DNA from: Pseudalkalibacillus hwajinpoensis
GTDB lineage: Bacteria; Bacillota; Bacilli; Bacillales; Guptibacillaceae
Assembly (NCBI RefSeq): GCF_039851965.1
Contig: NZ_CP156674.1
Location: 248,001 to 312,000 of the forward strand
Length of the DNA stretch: 64,000 nucleotides
Direction of reading: 5' to 3'
The notes beneath the pieces were generated by a model. That model saw only the letters and a program-made list of their open reading frames with translations, ran no database searches and was not told the origin of the DNA. Shown here one piece after another: positions 6,873 to 16,257 of the stretch (its first letter is position 1; every line of letters begins with the position of its first letter). The position numbers and the translations under genes were made by a program.

Positions 6873-7742
6873 TTAGACTGATTCTTTTAGCCTGCTTCTG
6901 TGTTCAATCCACTTCTCAAGCTCGCCATGGCGCACTTTCATATCCTCATAACCCTGATTATATAAGTCTGTTAATCGGACTTGAGATTTCTCAATCCTGG
7001 CCACTTCAAGTACCTGAGAAGGCTGAATAATGAAATAGTCGTCACGGTTTGCTTCCATGTGCTCAAGTGTACTGTTGTATCTCTCGTAACGAGAAGTAAT
7101 CGCCATGGCAAGTGCGGGATTCTTTCGATAAAGACGTTGTACCATCCAGGACATTCGTGATTTCTGTTTTCGGTATCCTGCATTCCTTGTTAAGATAACC
7201 ACGTGACTATGATTTCCATCCGCCTCTGATTTGTGAACTGGAATTGGATCTGCTATGCCTCCATCCAAAAGAAACCGATTGTCTATCTCAACAGCCGGTG
7301 CCATAAACGGCAGAGAGCTTGAAGCTCTCAAAATCGAGAGGATCTGTCCACCGCTTTCGTGTTTATCGAAATACACTGCTTCACCAGTTTCCATATCGGT
7401 TGTGCCAATAAGAAAACGTTCAGCTGCACTTGCGAAAGTGTCAAAGTCAAATGGAACATGAAGCGAAGGGATTTCATCAAATATTAAATCCATTCCAAAA
7501 AGCTGTTTTTTCTTTAGTAAATTTTTGTACGATATATAATCCGGATGTTTCACATAATCAATTAAAACCGTTCGATTTCTCCCGCTTTGTCTGGAAAGAT
7601 ACGAGGCTGCATTACATGCACCTGCTGACACACCAATCACATAAGGAAAATAGAGCTCATGCTCCATTAAATATTCGAGCACTCCAGCTGTATAAACCCC
7701 CCTCATACCTCCGCCTTCTAGAACAAGCCCTAATGAATTCAT
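6873..7742 (-). CDS. Patatin-like phospholipase family protein
   Basis: 289 residues with the Ser-Asp dyad architecture: the oxyanion loop LEGGGMRGVY at residues 7-16, the nucleophile elbow GVSAG (Ser near 39), and DGGIADPIPV with the catalytic Asp near 163. It resembles the YjjU/RssA branch of bacterial patatins, which hydrolyse acyl esters. No signal peptide is visible, so it probably acts at the inner face of the membrane or in the cytosol. The ATG at 7742 follows AAGGGGACC. It lies 72 bases upstream of aldA, probably in the same transcript. Confidence 0.9.
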   Translation of the reverse strand: MNSLGLVLEGGGMRGVYTAGVLEYLMEHELYFPYVIGVSAGACNAASYLSRQSGRNRTVLIDYVKHPDYISYKNLLKKKQLFGMDLIFDEIPSLHVPFDFDTFASAAERFLIGTTDMETGEAVYFDKHESGGQILSILRASSSLPFMAPAVEIDNRFLLDGGIADPIPVHKSEADGNHSHVVILTRNAGYRKQKSRMSWMVQRLYRKNPALAMAITSRYERYNSTLEHMEANRDDYFIIQPSQVLEVARIEKSQVRLTDLYNQGYEDMKVRHGELEKWIEHRSRLKESV

Positions 7743-7841
7743 ATTAAAGGTCCCCTTTTACTATCATCTACCCAAAGTTTACTGGATATGGAAATGAACC
7801 TCAAGAAAACAACCTTGTAAAATTGTGTAGACCGTTCTAAC

Positions 7842-7868
7842 AAAAAAACTCCCTGCATGTGCAGGAAG
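7842..7868 (-). terminator. Terminator
   Basis: Stem CTTCCTGCA/TGCAGGGAG followed by seven Ts on the minus strand, just after the stop at 7873. Confidence 0.85.
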
Positions 7869-7872
7869 CAGA

Positions 7873-8010
7873 TTATTCTTCACGCTCTTCATTTTTGATT
7901 GTTTTGTGACCGGTTGATGCTTCATGCGGAAACTTCGTATCATCAGCCGTCTTTGGACGTTCCCGCTCCATGCCTTTTTTCTTATGGTCAAATGCTTTGC
8001 CTCTGCCCAT
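7873..8010 (-). CDS. Small hydrophilic conserved-type protein (45 aa)
   Basis: Begins MGRGKAFDHKKKGME and ends KTIKNEEREE. It is short, highly charged and without Cys or hydrophobic segments, a profile common among small Bacillus proteins of unknown role, some of them spore-associated. The ATG at 8010 has AAGGAGGGAT directly upstream, and a strong terminator follows the stop. A longer overlapping frame on the same strand lacks these signals. Confidence 0.75.
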   Translation of the reverse strand: MGRGKAFDHKKKGMERERPKTADDTKFPHEASTGHKTIKNEEREE

Positions 8011-8306
8011 ATTATCCCTCCTTCCATCTAAGGATAGTATCCCTCGTATTGAAAAAGCTATCCTTTAAAAAATGTAAAGGAGGGTGTATAGAATATTGGG
8101 AAGGTGGTCATCATAGTTAGTGAAGAAGGAAGATCAAAAGTGCATAAGGAAAACGGCAACGTCAATTAAGGAGATGGTCGCGTTGAACTACTCAGTTGGT
8201 AAAACAAGGCTCTAACAACTTTCATTAGAAAGAGGTGTCTCCAAAAGACAATTCACCGTTCTACCCCACCGCTTGTTTAGCATAAGCTAATAACTTCCTT
8301 CTTCAT
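8011..8306. other. Intergenic stretch with only weak coding signal
   Basis: About 300 bases between a small gene and the argGH terminator. On the plus strand there is AAAGGAGGG at 8078-8086. A GTG-initiated 31-codon frame (8120-8215; MKKEDQKCIRKTATSIKEM) lies behind GGAAGGTGG. I cannot tell whether this is a gene. No RNA gene or repeat was recognised. Confidence 0.25.
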
Positions 8307-8334
8307 GGCCTTATCCTTTCGGATAGGGCCTTTT
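8307..8334 (+). terminator. Hairpin at the end of argH
   Basis: Stem GGCCTTATCC/GGATAGGGCC closed by TTTC with four Ts on the plus strand. It overlaps the argH stop and may also end transcription of argGH from the other strand, although the T run there is poor. Confidence 0.6.
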
Positions 8335-9721
8335 ATGCATTTTCAGCAACAGATAAATGGTTGTTCGCGAGATCAAGTTGAACTTTAATTTGTTCTGGCG
8401 AAGTTCCACCATAGCTCTTTCTTGCATTCATTACATTAGCTGGTTTTAATATTTCGAACACATCTTCTTCAAATAAAGAGGTGAAGTTTTTATATTCATC
8501 AAGCGTCAAATCCAGAAGGTACTTCTGATGCTGAATGCTGTACAGCACAATCTTTCCAATAATCTCATGCGATTCACGGAATGTCATCCCTTTGTTCACA
8601 AGGTAATCTGCAATATCTGTTGCATTAGAATAATCCTCATTCACCGCTTGCTTCATATTCTCTGTTTTAACTGTCATTGTCGCAATCATTGGTGCTAACA
8701 GTTGAAGTGCACCGTCAAGCGTCTTTGCTGTATCAAACATGCCTTCTTTGTCTTCTTGCATGTCTTTGTTATATGCGAGTGGTAATCCTTTAAGAACAGT
8801 CAGTAAACTGAACAGATTACCATATACTCGCCCAGTTTTTGCTCGAAGTAGTTCAGGAACATCTGGATTTTTCTTTTGAGGCATAATGCTCGATCCAGTG
8901 CAGAAGGAGTCATCTAGTTCGATGAACTGAAATTCCTGACTACTCCAGATGACCATTTCTTCAGACAATCGAGACATGTGCATCATAAGCATGGACGCAT
9001 TCGAAAGAAACTCAAGAATAAAATCACGATCACTTACTGCATCCATACTGTTCGGATAGACATCATCGAAGCCGAGAAGCTCAGCTGTGCGATGACGATC
9101 AATCGGGAATGTTGTTCCCGCGAGTGCACCCGCACCAAGCGGGAGCATATTTGTCCGCTTTATGCTATCCTGAAATCTTTCCTTATCACGCTCGAACATC
9201 CAGAAATAAGCTAACATATGATGCGCAAAAGAGACAGGCTGTGCACGCTGCAAATGTGTGTATCCAGGCAGAACCGTTTCCACATGCTCTTCAGCCTGCT
9301 TTACAATCGCCTGCTGAACAGCTTCAATATGAGAAATAAACAGTTTTACCTTTTTTACAAGATACATGTGCATATCGGTAGCAACCTGATCATTACGGCT
9401 TCTCCCTGTGTGTAGCTTTCCACCTACTGGTCCAATTTCGTCAATGAGCGCTTTCTCAATGTTCATATGAATATCTTCGTGAGCCACATCATAGTCAAAC
9501 TCGCCTGATTGGATTTTCTCAAGGACAATATTCAGTCCGCGCTTAATTTCGACCATATCCGCCGAACTAATAACGCCGCATTCACTAAGCATCTGCACAT
9601 GGGCGAGACTGCCCTCGATATCTTCCTCTGCTAGTTCTTTGTCATACTGGATCGAAGCTGTATATTCTTCTACGAGCTTATTTGTTTCTTTCGTAAAGCG
9701 TCCTCCCCAAAGCTTAGACAC
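8333..9721 (-). CDS. argH: Argininosuccinate lyase
   Basis: Last step of arginine synthesis: splits argininosuccinate into arginine and fumarate, as a cytoplasmic tetramer. 462 residues, the normal length. The superfamily signature GSSIMPQKKNPD with the catalytic serine loop is near residue 280, and LHTGRSRNDQVATD near 103 and YTHLQRAQP near 155 carry substrate-binding and catalytic residues. The GTG at 9721 has AAGGAGATG upstream. It follows argG by 12 bases, so the two form an operon. Confidence 0.98.
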   Translation of the reverse strand: MSKLWGGRFTKETNKLVEEYTASIQYDKELAEEDIEGSLAHVQMLSECGVISSADMVEIKRGLNIVLEKIQSGEFDYDVAHEDIHMNIEKALIDEIGPVGGKLHTGRSRNDQVATDMHMYLVKKVKLFISHIEAVQQAIVKQAEEHVETVLPGYTHLQRAQPVSFAHHMLAYFWMFERDKERFQDSIKRTNMLPLGAGALAGTTFPIDRHRTAELLGFDDVYPNSMDAVSDRDFILEFLSNASMLMMHMSRLSEEMVIWSSQEFQFIELDDSFCTGSSIMPQKKNPDVPELLRAKTGRVYGNLFSLLTVLKGLPLAYNKDMQEDKEGMFDTAKTLDGALQLLAPMIATMTVKTENMKQAVNEDYSNATDIADYLVNKGMTFRESHEIIGKIVLYSIQHQKYLLDLTLDEYKNFTSLFEEDVFEILKPANVMNARKSYGGTSPEQIKVQLDLANNHLSVAENA

Positions 9722-9733
9722 ACTAACATCTCC

Positions 9734-10945
9734 TTATTGATGAACTTTTTGCTTCTTATGCACTTCTGCGTTCACTTTCGTTGGGAGTCCCCACAGTTTG
9801 ATGAATCCTACTGCTGCATCATGATCAAAGAGATCTCCTTTAAGGTACGTTGCAAGCTGTTCGTTATAAAGTGAGTTCTCTGACTTACGGCCAACGACGG
9901 TGTTGGTACCTTTGTGAAGTTTAATACGGATTTTCCCACTAACAACTTTCTGCGTTTCGTTAATAAACCCTTCAAGCGCTTGACGTAATGGTGAATACCA
10001 TAGACCATCATAGATAAGCTTTGACAACTGCTGATCAATGGTCGTTTTAAATTGTGATACTTCACGAGTATGAGTTAAAAACTCTAACTCTTTGTGAGCA
10101 TTAATTAAAATCAGCGCCCCAGGATTTTCATACACTTCTCTTGATTTAATACCAACTAGACGATTTTCAATATGATCGATACGTCCGATTCCATGGACCC
10201 CACCGATTTCATTTAACTTCTCAATTAGGTCAACTAGGCCCATTTGCTGGCCGTTTAGCGCTGTTGGACGACCTTCGTCAAAATCAATTTCAATATATTC
10301 TGGCTCATCCGGAGTTAGATGAATCGGTGCTGTCCATTCAAACGCAGCTTCTGGCGCTTCAGCCCATGGATCTTCTAGCACACCCGCTTCACAAGCACGC
10401 CCCCAGATGTTGGCGTCAATGGAAAACGGGTTATCCAGCTTTACAGGAACTGGGATTCCTTTTTCTTCTGCGTAAGCAATCTGTTCATCACGCGTCATGC
10501 CCCATTCTCGTACAGGAGCGATCACTTTCAAGTCTGGATTCAACGCCTGAATCGAAACTTCAAAGCGAACCTGGTCATTTCCCTTCCCAGTACATCCATG
10601 AGCGACTGCCGTCGCTCCTTCACGTTCAGCTGCTTCAACGAGTAGCTTCGAAATAAGCGGACGTGACAGCGCAGAGGACAATGGGTATTTTCCTTCATAA
10701 AGGGCATTTGCTTTTAGTGCTGGTAAAAGATAATTTTCCGCAAGCAATTCTTTCGCTTCGATCATGTACGCTTTTGATGCACCAACTTTGAGTGCCTTAT
10801 CCTTAATCGTTTCTAAGTCCTTCCCTTCTCCTACATCAAGTCCAAGTGCAATAACCTCATACCCGTATTTTTCTTCAAGCCATTTTATCGAAATGGAGGT
10901 ATCCAATCCTCCGGAATAAGCAAGAATGATCTTCTCTTTTGCCAT
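9734..10945 (-). CDS. argG: Argininosuccinate synthase
   Basis: Joins citrulline and aspartate with ATP to give argininosuccinate. 403 residues with the N-type ATP pyrophosphatase P-loop AYSGGLDTS near the N-terminus, HGCTGKGNDQVRFE near 117 and NPFSIDANIWGR near 175, all standard for ArgG. I chose the ATG at 10945 (MAKEKIILAYSGG), which has GGAGTG eight bases upstream; the GTG three codons earlier overlaps that site. It is first in argGH, 70 bases from argF, with its own operator-like site in between. Confidence 0.98.
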   Translation of the reverse strand: MAKEKIILAYSGGLDTSISIKWLEEKYGYEVIALGLDVGEGKDLETIKDKALKVGASKAYMIEAKELLAENYLLPALKANALYEGKYPLSSALSRPLISKLLVEAAEREGATAVAHGCTGKGNDQVRFEVSIQALNPDLKVIAPVREWGMTRDEQIAYAEEKGIPVPVKLDNPFSIDANIWGRACEAGVLEDPWAEAPEAAFEWTAPIHLTPDEPEYIEIDFDEGRPTALNGQQMGLVDLIEKLNEIGGVHGIGRIDHIENRLVGIKSREVYENPGALILINAHKELEFLTHTREVSQFKTTIDQQLSKLIYDGLWYSPLRQALEGFINETQKVVSGKIRIKLHKGTNTVVGRKSENSLYNEQLATYLKGDLFDHDAAVGFIKLWGLPTKVNAEVHKKQKVHQ

Positions 10946-10984
10946 GTCATCCACTCCTTAACTTTGTATTAATATCTATGATAA

Positions 10985-10998
10985 CGTATATTTATTCA
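10985..10998 (-). promoter_or_regulatory. Candidate ARG box upstream of argG
   Basis: The minus strand reads TGAATAAATATACG, close to the ArgR/AhrC half-site pattern TGAATAAWWATTCA (second arm imperfect). It lies 40 bases before the argG start in the argF-argG gap, consistent with separate arginine repression of argGH. Confidence 0.45.
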
Positions 10999-11015
10999 AA
11001 TTGCATCAAAAAAAA

Positions 11016-11987
11016 TCAATTTTTTAATAAAAGTTTTAAAAGGGCCTTTTGAGCATGAAGACGATTCTCTGCTTCCTGATATACAACAGAGTGTGAACCA
11101 TCGATAATTCCCTCTGTTACTTCTTCTCCTCTGTGTGCTGGCAGGCAATGCATAAAGATGTAATTTTTATTTGCATTTATGCATAACTCTTCATTCACTT
11201 GATACGGTTCAAAAACGCCTTCACGTTCTGCTTGCTCTTCTTCCTGTCCCATACTAGCCCATACGTCAGTGATGAGTACATCTGCGTCTTTCGCTGCATC
11301 AATGGGATCCTCCGTTACTTGAATAATAGCCCCCGTCGTTTTCCCAACTTCCTTCGCTTTCGTTATGATCGCTTCGTCAGGTTCGTATCCTTTTGGACAG
11401 GCAATCGTGAAATGCATCCCTACTTTAGCAGCACCTTCAATTAGCGAATGAGCAACATTGTTTCCATCACCAAAATACGCAGCTTTTAAACCATTTAAAT
11501 AACCTTTATGCTCTAGAATCGTAAGCAAGTCAGCAAGAATCTGAGCTGGATGATGGGTATCTGTCAGTCCATTAATAACCGGAACTGATGATGCATGTGC
11601 AAAACGTTCAATTGTTTCATGGCCAAACGTACGAATCATTACACCATCAAGATAGCCCGCAAGCACGTGTGCAGTGTCTTCAATCGTCTCGCCTCTTCCT
11701 AGCTGTATATCCTTTGAGCTCAGGAATAGGGCATGACCGCCTAGCTGTAACATGGCCACCTCAAACGATACACGTGTTCTCGTTGATGACTTTTCGAAAA
11801 TCATTCCAAGGATTTTACCTTTCAATGCTTCGTGGGGTACACCCTGCTTTTGCAGTTTTTTCAGTTCAACGGCTTCATTTAAAAGATAGTGAATTTCATC
11901 TGTTGTGAATTCACCAATTGTAAGAAAATCTTTTCCCTTCATTCCTTCTTCAATTTCTTTATCTGTTTTCTGTATTGATTGAATCAT
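11016..11987 (-). CDS. argF: Ornithine carbamoyltransferase
   Basis: Transfers the carbamoyl group from carbamoyl phosphate to ornithine, giving citrulline. 323 residues with the carbamoyl phosphate-binding motif SSTRTRVSFE near residue 55, HPAQILAD near 135, and MHCLPAHRGEE near 268 with the ornithine-side Cys. The ATG at 11987 is favoured: AGGAGAGATG sits upstream and overlaps the carB stop. A TTG directly before it is also possible. It is the last gene of the argC-argF operon, directly after the carAB genes that supply its substrate. Confidence 0.97.
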   Translation of the reverse strand: MIQSIQKTDKEIEEGMKGKDFLTIGEFTTDEIHYLLNEAVELKKLQKQGVPHEALKGKILGMIFEKSSTRTRVSFEVAMLQLGGHALFLSSKDIQLGRGETIEDTAHVLAGYLDGVMIRTFGHETIERFAHASSVPVINGLTDTHHPAQILADLLTILEHKGYLNGLKAAYFGDGNNVAHSLIEGAAKVGMHFTIACPKGYEPDEAIITKAKEVGKTTGAIIQVTEDPIDAAKDADVLITDVWASMGQEEEQAEREGVFEPYQVNEELCINANKNYIFMHCLPAHRGEEVTEGIIDGSHSVVYQEAENRLHAQKALLKLLLKN

Positions 11988-11991
11988 CAAC

Positions 11992-14900
11992 TCATCTCTC
12001 CTGTCCAATTGTAGTAGGTTTTGATTGATGCCAGTCCTGAAGACTTTTCACTTCCTTCGTTTTCGCTCCGCTTAAGTCAATTAGCTGAAGTGTATCAACA
12101 TGAGAAAAGCAAGGAATTTTATATCGAGTCGCTAGCGCGCGAATCTGAAAGCCTAATCGCTCTTTTTCCCTTCCAGTCGTCGGGATCGAGACAATCGCAT
12201 CAATATCATCCTTCATGAGCTGGTCAATCTCATTAAGATCTCTCTTTATTAATTGAGCCTCTATTCCTTTTTCAGTTAGAAAACGATAGGTTCCTTGGGT
12301 TGCATATATTGCTACCCCTTTTTCAGTAAGGTTGGATAAGGTATCTGAAGCGTCCTCTTTATGCTCCTCACTGATTGAACAAAGAATCGCAGAAGGCAGT
12401 TTCTCGGTATCCCATGTTGATAAAACAGCCTTACATAACGCTTCCTGTTTGGTCTTCGCAATCCCAAGCACTTCTCCTGTTGACTTCATTTCAGGTCCTA
12501 ACACATGGTCAACATTTTTCAATTTCCCATTTGAAAAAATCGGGAATTTCACTGTATAGTAAGGCTTTTCATCCAGAAGCCCTGTTTCCTGAAGTGATCC
12601 TGTTTGCAACTGAGCTTTAATCGCCCATTCAACCATTGGCACGTTAGTGACTTTACTTATCACCGGCACGGTTCTCGATGATCTCGGATTAATTTCAAGA
12701 ACATAAATAATGTTTTGATCAATGACAAACTGGATATTCATCAAACCACGACAATTGAGCGCTTCAGATAGCTTTTGAGAATACTCTGTAATGATTTTCT
12801 TCTGATCTTTCGTAAGAGAGATTGGTGGATAAACGGCTGTGCTATCACCTGAATGGACGCCTGCTCGTTCCAAATGCTCCATAATTCCCGGTATCGCAAT
12901 CGATTCTCCATCACAGATCACATCTACTTCACATTCAATTCCTTCTACAAAGCGATCAAGCAGGAATGGCCACATCTTTTTGGAACTTTGCCCTAATTTA
13001 GTGGCGTATCGTCTCAGTTCATCCATGTTACGGAAGATAAACATGTTTTGCCCGCCGATCACGTAAGACGGTCTTACGATAATCGGGAACCCTAATTCCT
13101 CTGCAAGACGTACCATTTCGCTCGGTTGATAGGCCATTTTCCCTTCAATATAGGGAATAGCGAGAGAATCTAACAATTGATAAAACTGATCACGATCTTC
13201 TACTTTATTTATATTTTCAACAGGAGTGCCCAGGATCGGAATGCCTCTTTCGTGTAACTCTTCCGCCAAATTAACAGCTGTTTGACCACCAAATTGAACG
13301 GCTACACCGATTATATTCTCTTTCTCGATGACTCCCAGAACATCCTCAATAGCAAGAGGCTCGAAGTAAAGTCGGTCAGCGACACTGTAATCTGTACTTA
13401 CCGTTTCTGGATTGTTATTGATGACTACTGCCCTGTATCCGAGTTTTTTAACCGCCTGCGCGGCGTGAACGGAACAATAATCAAATTCGACACCCTGCCC
13501 AATCCGTATAGGTCCGGATCCAAGCACGAGAATACCTGGATCACTTACTTTCACAACTTCATCATTTCCAAGAAAAGTGGAATAGAAATAAGGCGTGACT
13601 GCTTCAAATTCACCAGCACAGGTATCGACTTGTTTCATCCCACGCTGGATCCCCGCTAGTCTACTTCGCTCTAGCACAGCATCAAGTGTTAATTCGCTTG
13701 CTTCTGCGATATATGCGTCACTAATATTCAACCGCTTCGCACGCTTTAGCACCTCTTCAGAAAGCTCGGTTACTTCCATTAACTCCATCTCAGCTTCTAC
13801 CAAATTCTTCACTTTCACAAGGAACCAATAATCGATCGAAGTAAGCGACTTAACCTCTTCAATTGAATACCCTCTTCGAAAAGCTTCACTAATTAAAAAA
13901 AGCCTTTCGTCTGTCGGATGCTTCAGCTGGGTGTTTAATTTGTCAGTACTTACATTTTTGTAAAAGGGATCCGTTAAGGAATGATGGCCATTCTCAAGAG
14001 ATCGAACCGCTTTGTTTAAAGCTCCTTCGAAACTGCGATCGATGGCCATTACTTCCCCAGTTGCTTTCATTTGAGTTCCAAGTGCACGATCCCCTTCAGG
14101 AAATTTATCAAAGGGAAATCGTGGAATCTTGACAACGAGGTAATCGAGTGCTGGTTCAAAAGCTGCATAGGTTGTGCCTGTAATGGGGTTTGGCAGCTCA
14201 TCAAGTGTAAAACCAATTGCGCATTTTGCCGCCATTCGTGCTATTGGATACCCCGTTGCTTTTGAAGCAAGCGCTGAAGAACGGCTCACCCTCGGGTTCA
14301 CTTCAATAATGTAATAATCGTTTGAATTCGGGTTCAATCCGATTTGAATGTTGCATCCACCGATCACATTGAGGGCGCGGATGACTTTTAAAGATACATT
14401 GCGAAGCATTTGATACTGGTAATCATTTAGCGTTTGCGATGGAGCGACTACGATCGAATCGCCGGTATGAATCCCAACCGGGTCCATGTTTTCCATGTTG
14501 CAAACGATCATGCACGTATCATTTTCATCTCTCATCACTTCATATTCGATTTCTTTCCAACCAAGCATGCTTTTCTCAATAAGGACTTGAGAAATTGGGC
14601 TTAGAGCGAGGCCACGTTCGACAATTTCAAGCAGCTCATCATCATTTGCTGCGAAGCCGCCTCCCTCGCCTCCCATTGTATAAGCAGGACGAACCATAAT
14701 CGGATATCCTATTTCATGTGCAAATGTTTTTGCTTCATCTCGCGTTACGGCGATTTTCGATTCAGGCACCGGTTCCCCGATGTCGATCATCATTTGTCTA
14801 AATTTCTCACGATCTTCACCATTTTGGATAGATTCAACAGAAGTTCCGAGAAGCTCCACGTTTAATTTCTTTAGAATACCTTTTTCATATAGTTTAACAA

Positions 14901-15195
14901 CAAGGTTTAACCCTGTTTGTCCGCCAAGTGTTCCAATAATTCCGTCGGGTTTTTCTTTCTTCAGAATTTCTTCCACATACTCAATTGTCATGGGCTCCAT
15001 ATAAACTTGATCGGCAATCGAGGTATCAGTCATAATCGTTGCTGGATTGCTGTTAATTAACACTACCTCGATTCCTTCTTCTTTTAGAGCGAGGCAGGCC
15101 TGTGTGCCTGCGTAATCAAATTCTGCGGCCTGACCAATGATGATCGGCCCTGAGCCAAGAATTACTACTTTTTTCAGTTCTTTACGTAAAGGCAT
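11992..15195 (-). CDS. carB: Carbamoyl-phosphate synthase large chain (arginine-operon copy)
   Basis: Makes carbamoyl phosphate from bicarbonate, ammonia (from CarA) and two ATP. About 1,067 residues with the duplicated ATP-grasp layout: LGSGPIIIGQAAEFDYAGTQ near the N-terminus and again LGSGPIRIGQGVEFDYCSVHA near residue 550; MVRPAYTMGGEGGG and IVRPSYVIGGQNM as the two ATP loops; and a C-terminal allosteric MGS-like domain. The ATG at 15195 has AGGAGACC upstream and overlaps the 3' end of carA by 14 bases. Its place inside the arginine operon suggests the arginine-regulated isoform, as opposed to a pyrimidine-operon copy. Confidence 0.97.
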   Translation of the reverse strand: MPLRKELKKVVILGSGPIIIGQAAEFDYAGTQACLALKEEGIEVVLINSNPATIMTDTSIADQVYMEPMTIEYVEEILKKEKPDGIIGTLGGQTGLNLVVKLYEKGILKKLNVELLGTSVESIQNGEDREKFRQMMIDIGEPVPESKIAVTRDEAKTFAHEIGYPIMVRPAYTMGGEGGGFAANDDELLEIVERGLALSPISQVLIEKSMLGWKEIEYEVMRDENDTCMIVCNMENMDPVGIHTGDSIVVAPSQTLNDYQYQMLRNVSLKVIRALNVIGGCNIQIGLNPNSNDYYIIEVNPRVSRSSALASKATGYPIARMAAKCAIGFTLDELPNPITGTTYAAFEPALDYLVVKIPRFPFDKFPEGDRALGTQMKATGEVMAIDRSFEGALNKAVRSLENGHHSLTDPFYKNVSTDKLNTQLKHPTDERLFLISEAFRRGYSIEEVKSLTSIDYWFLVKVKNLVEAEMELMEVTELSEEVLKRAKRLNISDAYIAEASELTLDAVLERSRLAGIQRGMKQVDTCAGEFEAVTPYFYSTFLGNDEVVKVSDPGILVLGSGPIRIGQGVEFDYCSVHAAQAVKKLGYRAVVINNNPETVSTDYSVADRLYFEPLAIEDVLGVIEKENIIGVAVQFGGQTAVNLAEELHERGIPILGTPVENINKVEDRDQFYQLLDSLAIPYIEGKMAYQPSEMVRLAEELGFPIIVRPSYVIGGQNMFIFRNMDELRRYATKLGQSSKKMWPFLLDRFVEGIECEVDVICDGESIAIPGIMEHLERAGVHSGDSTAVYPPISLTKDQKKIITEYSQKLSEALNCRGLMNIQFVIDQNIIYVLEINPRSSRTVPVISKVTNVPMVEWAIKAQLQTGSLQETGLLDEKPYYTVKFPIFSNGKLKNVDHVLGPEMKSTGEVLGIAKTKQEALCKAVLSTWDTEKLPSAILCSISEEHKEDASDTLSNLTEKGVAIYATQGTYRFLTEKGIEAQLIKRDLNEIDQLMKDDIDAIVSIPTTGREKERLGFQIRALATRYKIPCFSHVDTLQLIDLSGAKTKEVKSLQDWHQSKPTTIGQER

Positions 15196-16255
15196 AATGT
15201 TGGTCTCCTGTTCTTGTAATCTGCTGCATAAAAGTCTTGAATAAAAAGGCCGTATCGGCTGGGCCTGCATGGGCTTCCGGGTGAAACTGTACCGATTGAA
15301 TGTCGTACTTATGATGTTTTAATCCTTCAACCGTTTTGTCATTTAAATTGATAAATGTTGGACTAAGCCCCGTATTTTCCAGGCTTTCTCGCACAACCTC
15401 ATATCCATGATTTTGAGAAGTGATATACACCTTACCAGTCTCCAAATGCTTGACGGGGTGATTGGACCCTCTATGCCCAAACGTGAGCTTCCGAGTGGTA
15501 GCACCATGGGCAAGCGCTAGAAGTTGGTGCCCAAGACAGATTCCGAAGACGGGATACGTTTCACTTATTACTCGAATCGTATCGTAATAGGGAGATAATG
15601 CTTCAGGATCGCCTGGTCCATTACTTAACACAACACCATCTGGCTGAATGTCAACAAAATTATCCACCGTTGTATTAAAAGGAACGACGGTAACAGCACA
15701 CTCCAGAGATTGCAGTGAAGTTAAGATGGATTTTTTATAGCCAAAGTCCATTAGAACAATATGTGGCCCTTTACCGGGGTAATGTTTTATTTCCTTCACA
15801 GAGACAAATGGAACGTATGATTTCTCAAAATTCCAGTTGTTGTGTTCTGCTGGAACTTCAGGCACCAATTTCCCTTTCATTGTTCCGTGGTCTCTCAGCA
15901 TTTTAACGAGTGCTCTCGTGTCCACGTTCGTTAATGAAGGAATACCATGCTCTGTGAGCCCCTTTGAAAATGAACTGTTTGATAAATAGTGACTTGGGGT
16001 TTCACACTGTTCACCGGTCACAACTCCGTGAAGGTGGAGGTGTTCACTTTCGCTATCAAGATGATTTATTCCATAATTTCCGATTTGCGGATAGCAAAAA
16101 ACAATAATTTGCCCTGCATAAGAAGGGTCTGAAACGATTTCCTGATATCCGGTCATACTCGTATTAAAAACGACTTCTCCTGATGCCTCTATGTCACCTG
16201 CTAACTCTCCTTCAAATACCGCGCCATTTTCTAAAACGAGATAGCCTTTTCCCAT
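15182..16255 (-). CDS. carA: Carbamoyl-phosphate synthase small chain
   Basis: Glutamine amidotransferase subunit that feeds ammonia to CarB. 357 residues with the N-terminal CPSase small-chain domain (GAVFEGELAG, FNTSMTGYQE, DPSYAGQI) and a C-terminal class I amidotransferase domain. The catalytic Cys is in PVFGICLGHQLL (near 242) and the His/Glu pair in VQFHPEAHAGP (near 328). The ATG at 16255 follows GGAGGGAATT. It overlaps carB, implying translational coupling. Confidence 0.97.
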   Translation of the reverse strand: MGKGYLVLENGAVFEGELAGDIEASGEVVFNTSMTGYQEIVSDPSYAGQIIVFCYPQIGNYGINHLDSESEHLHLHGVVTGEQCETPSHYLSNSSFSKGLTEHGIPSLTNVDTRALVKMLRDHGTMKGKLVPEVPAEHNNWNFEKSYVPFVSVKEIKHYPGKGPHIVLMDFGYKKSILTSLQSLECAVTVVPFNTTVDNFVDIQPDGVVLSNGPGDPEALSPYYDTIRVISETYPVFGICLGHQLLALAHGATTRKLTFGHRGSNHPVKHLETGKVYITSQNHGYEVVRESLENTGLSPTFINLNDKTVEGLKHHKYDIQSVQFHPEAHAGPADTAFLFKTFMQQITRTGDQHYAFT

Positions 16256-16257
16256 AA

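Noticed and set aside
7779..8027. 82-codon minus-strand frame
   Set aside because: It overlaps the better-supported 45-aa gene at 7873-8010 and reads through its terminator.
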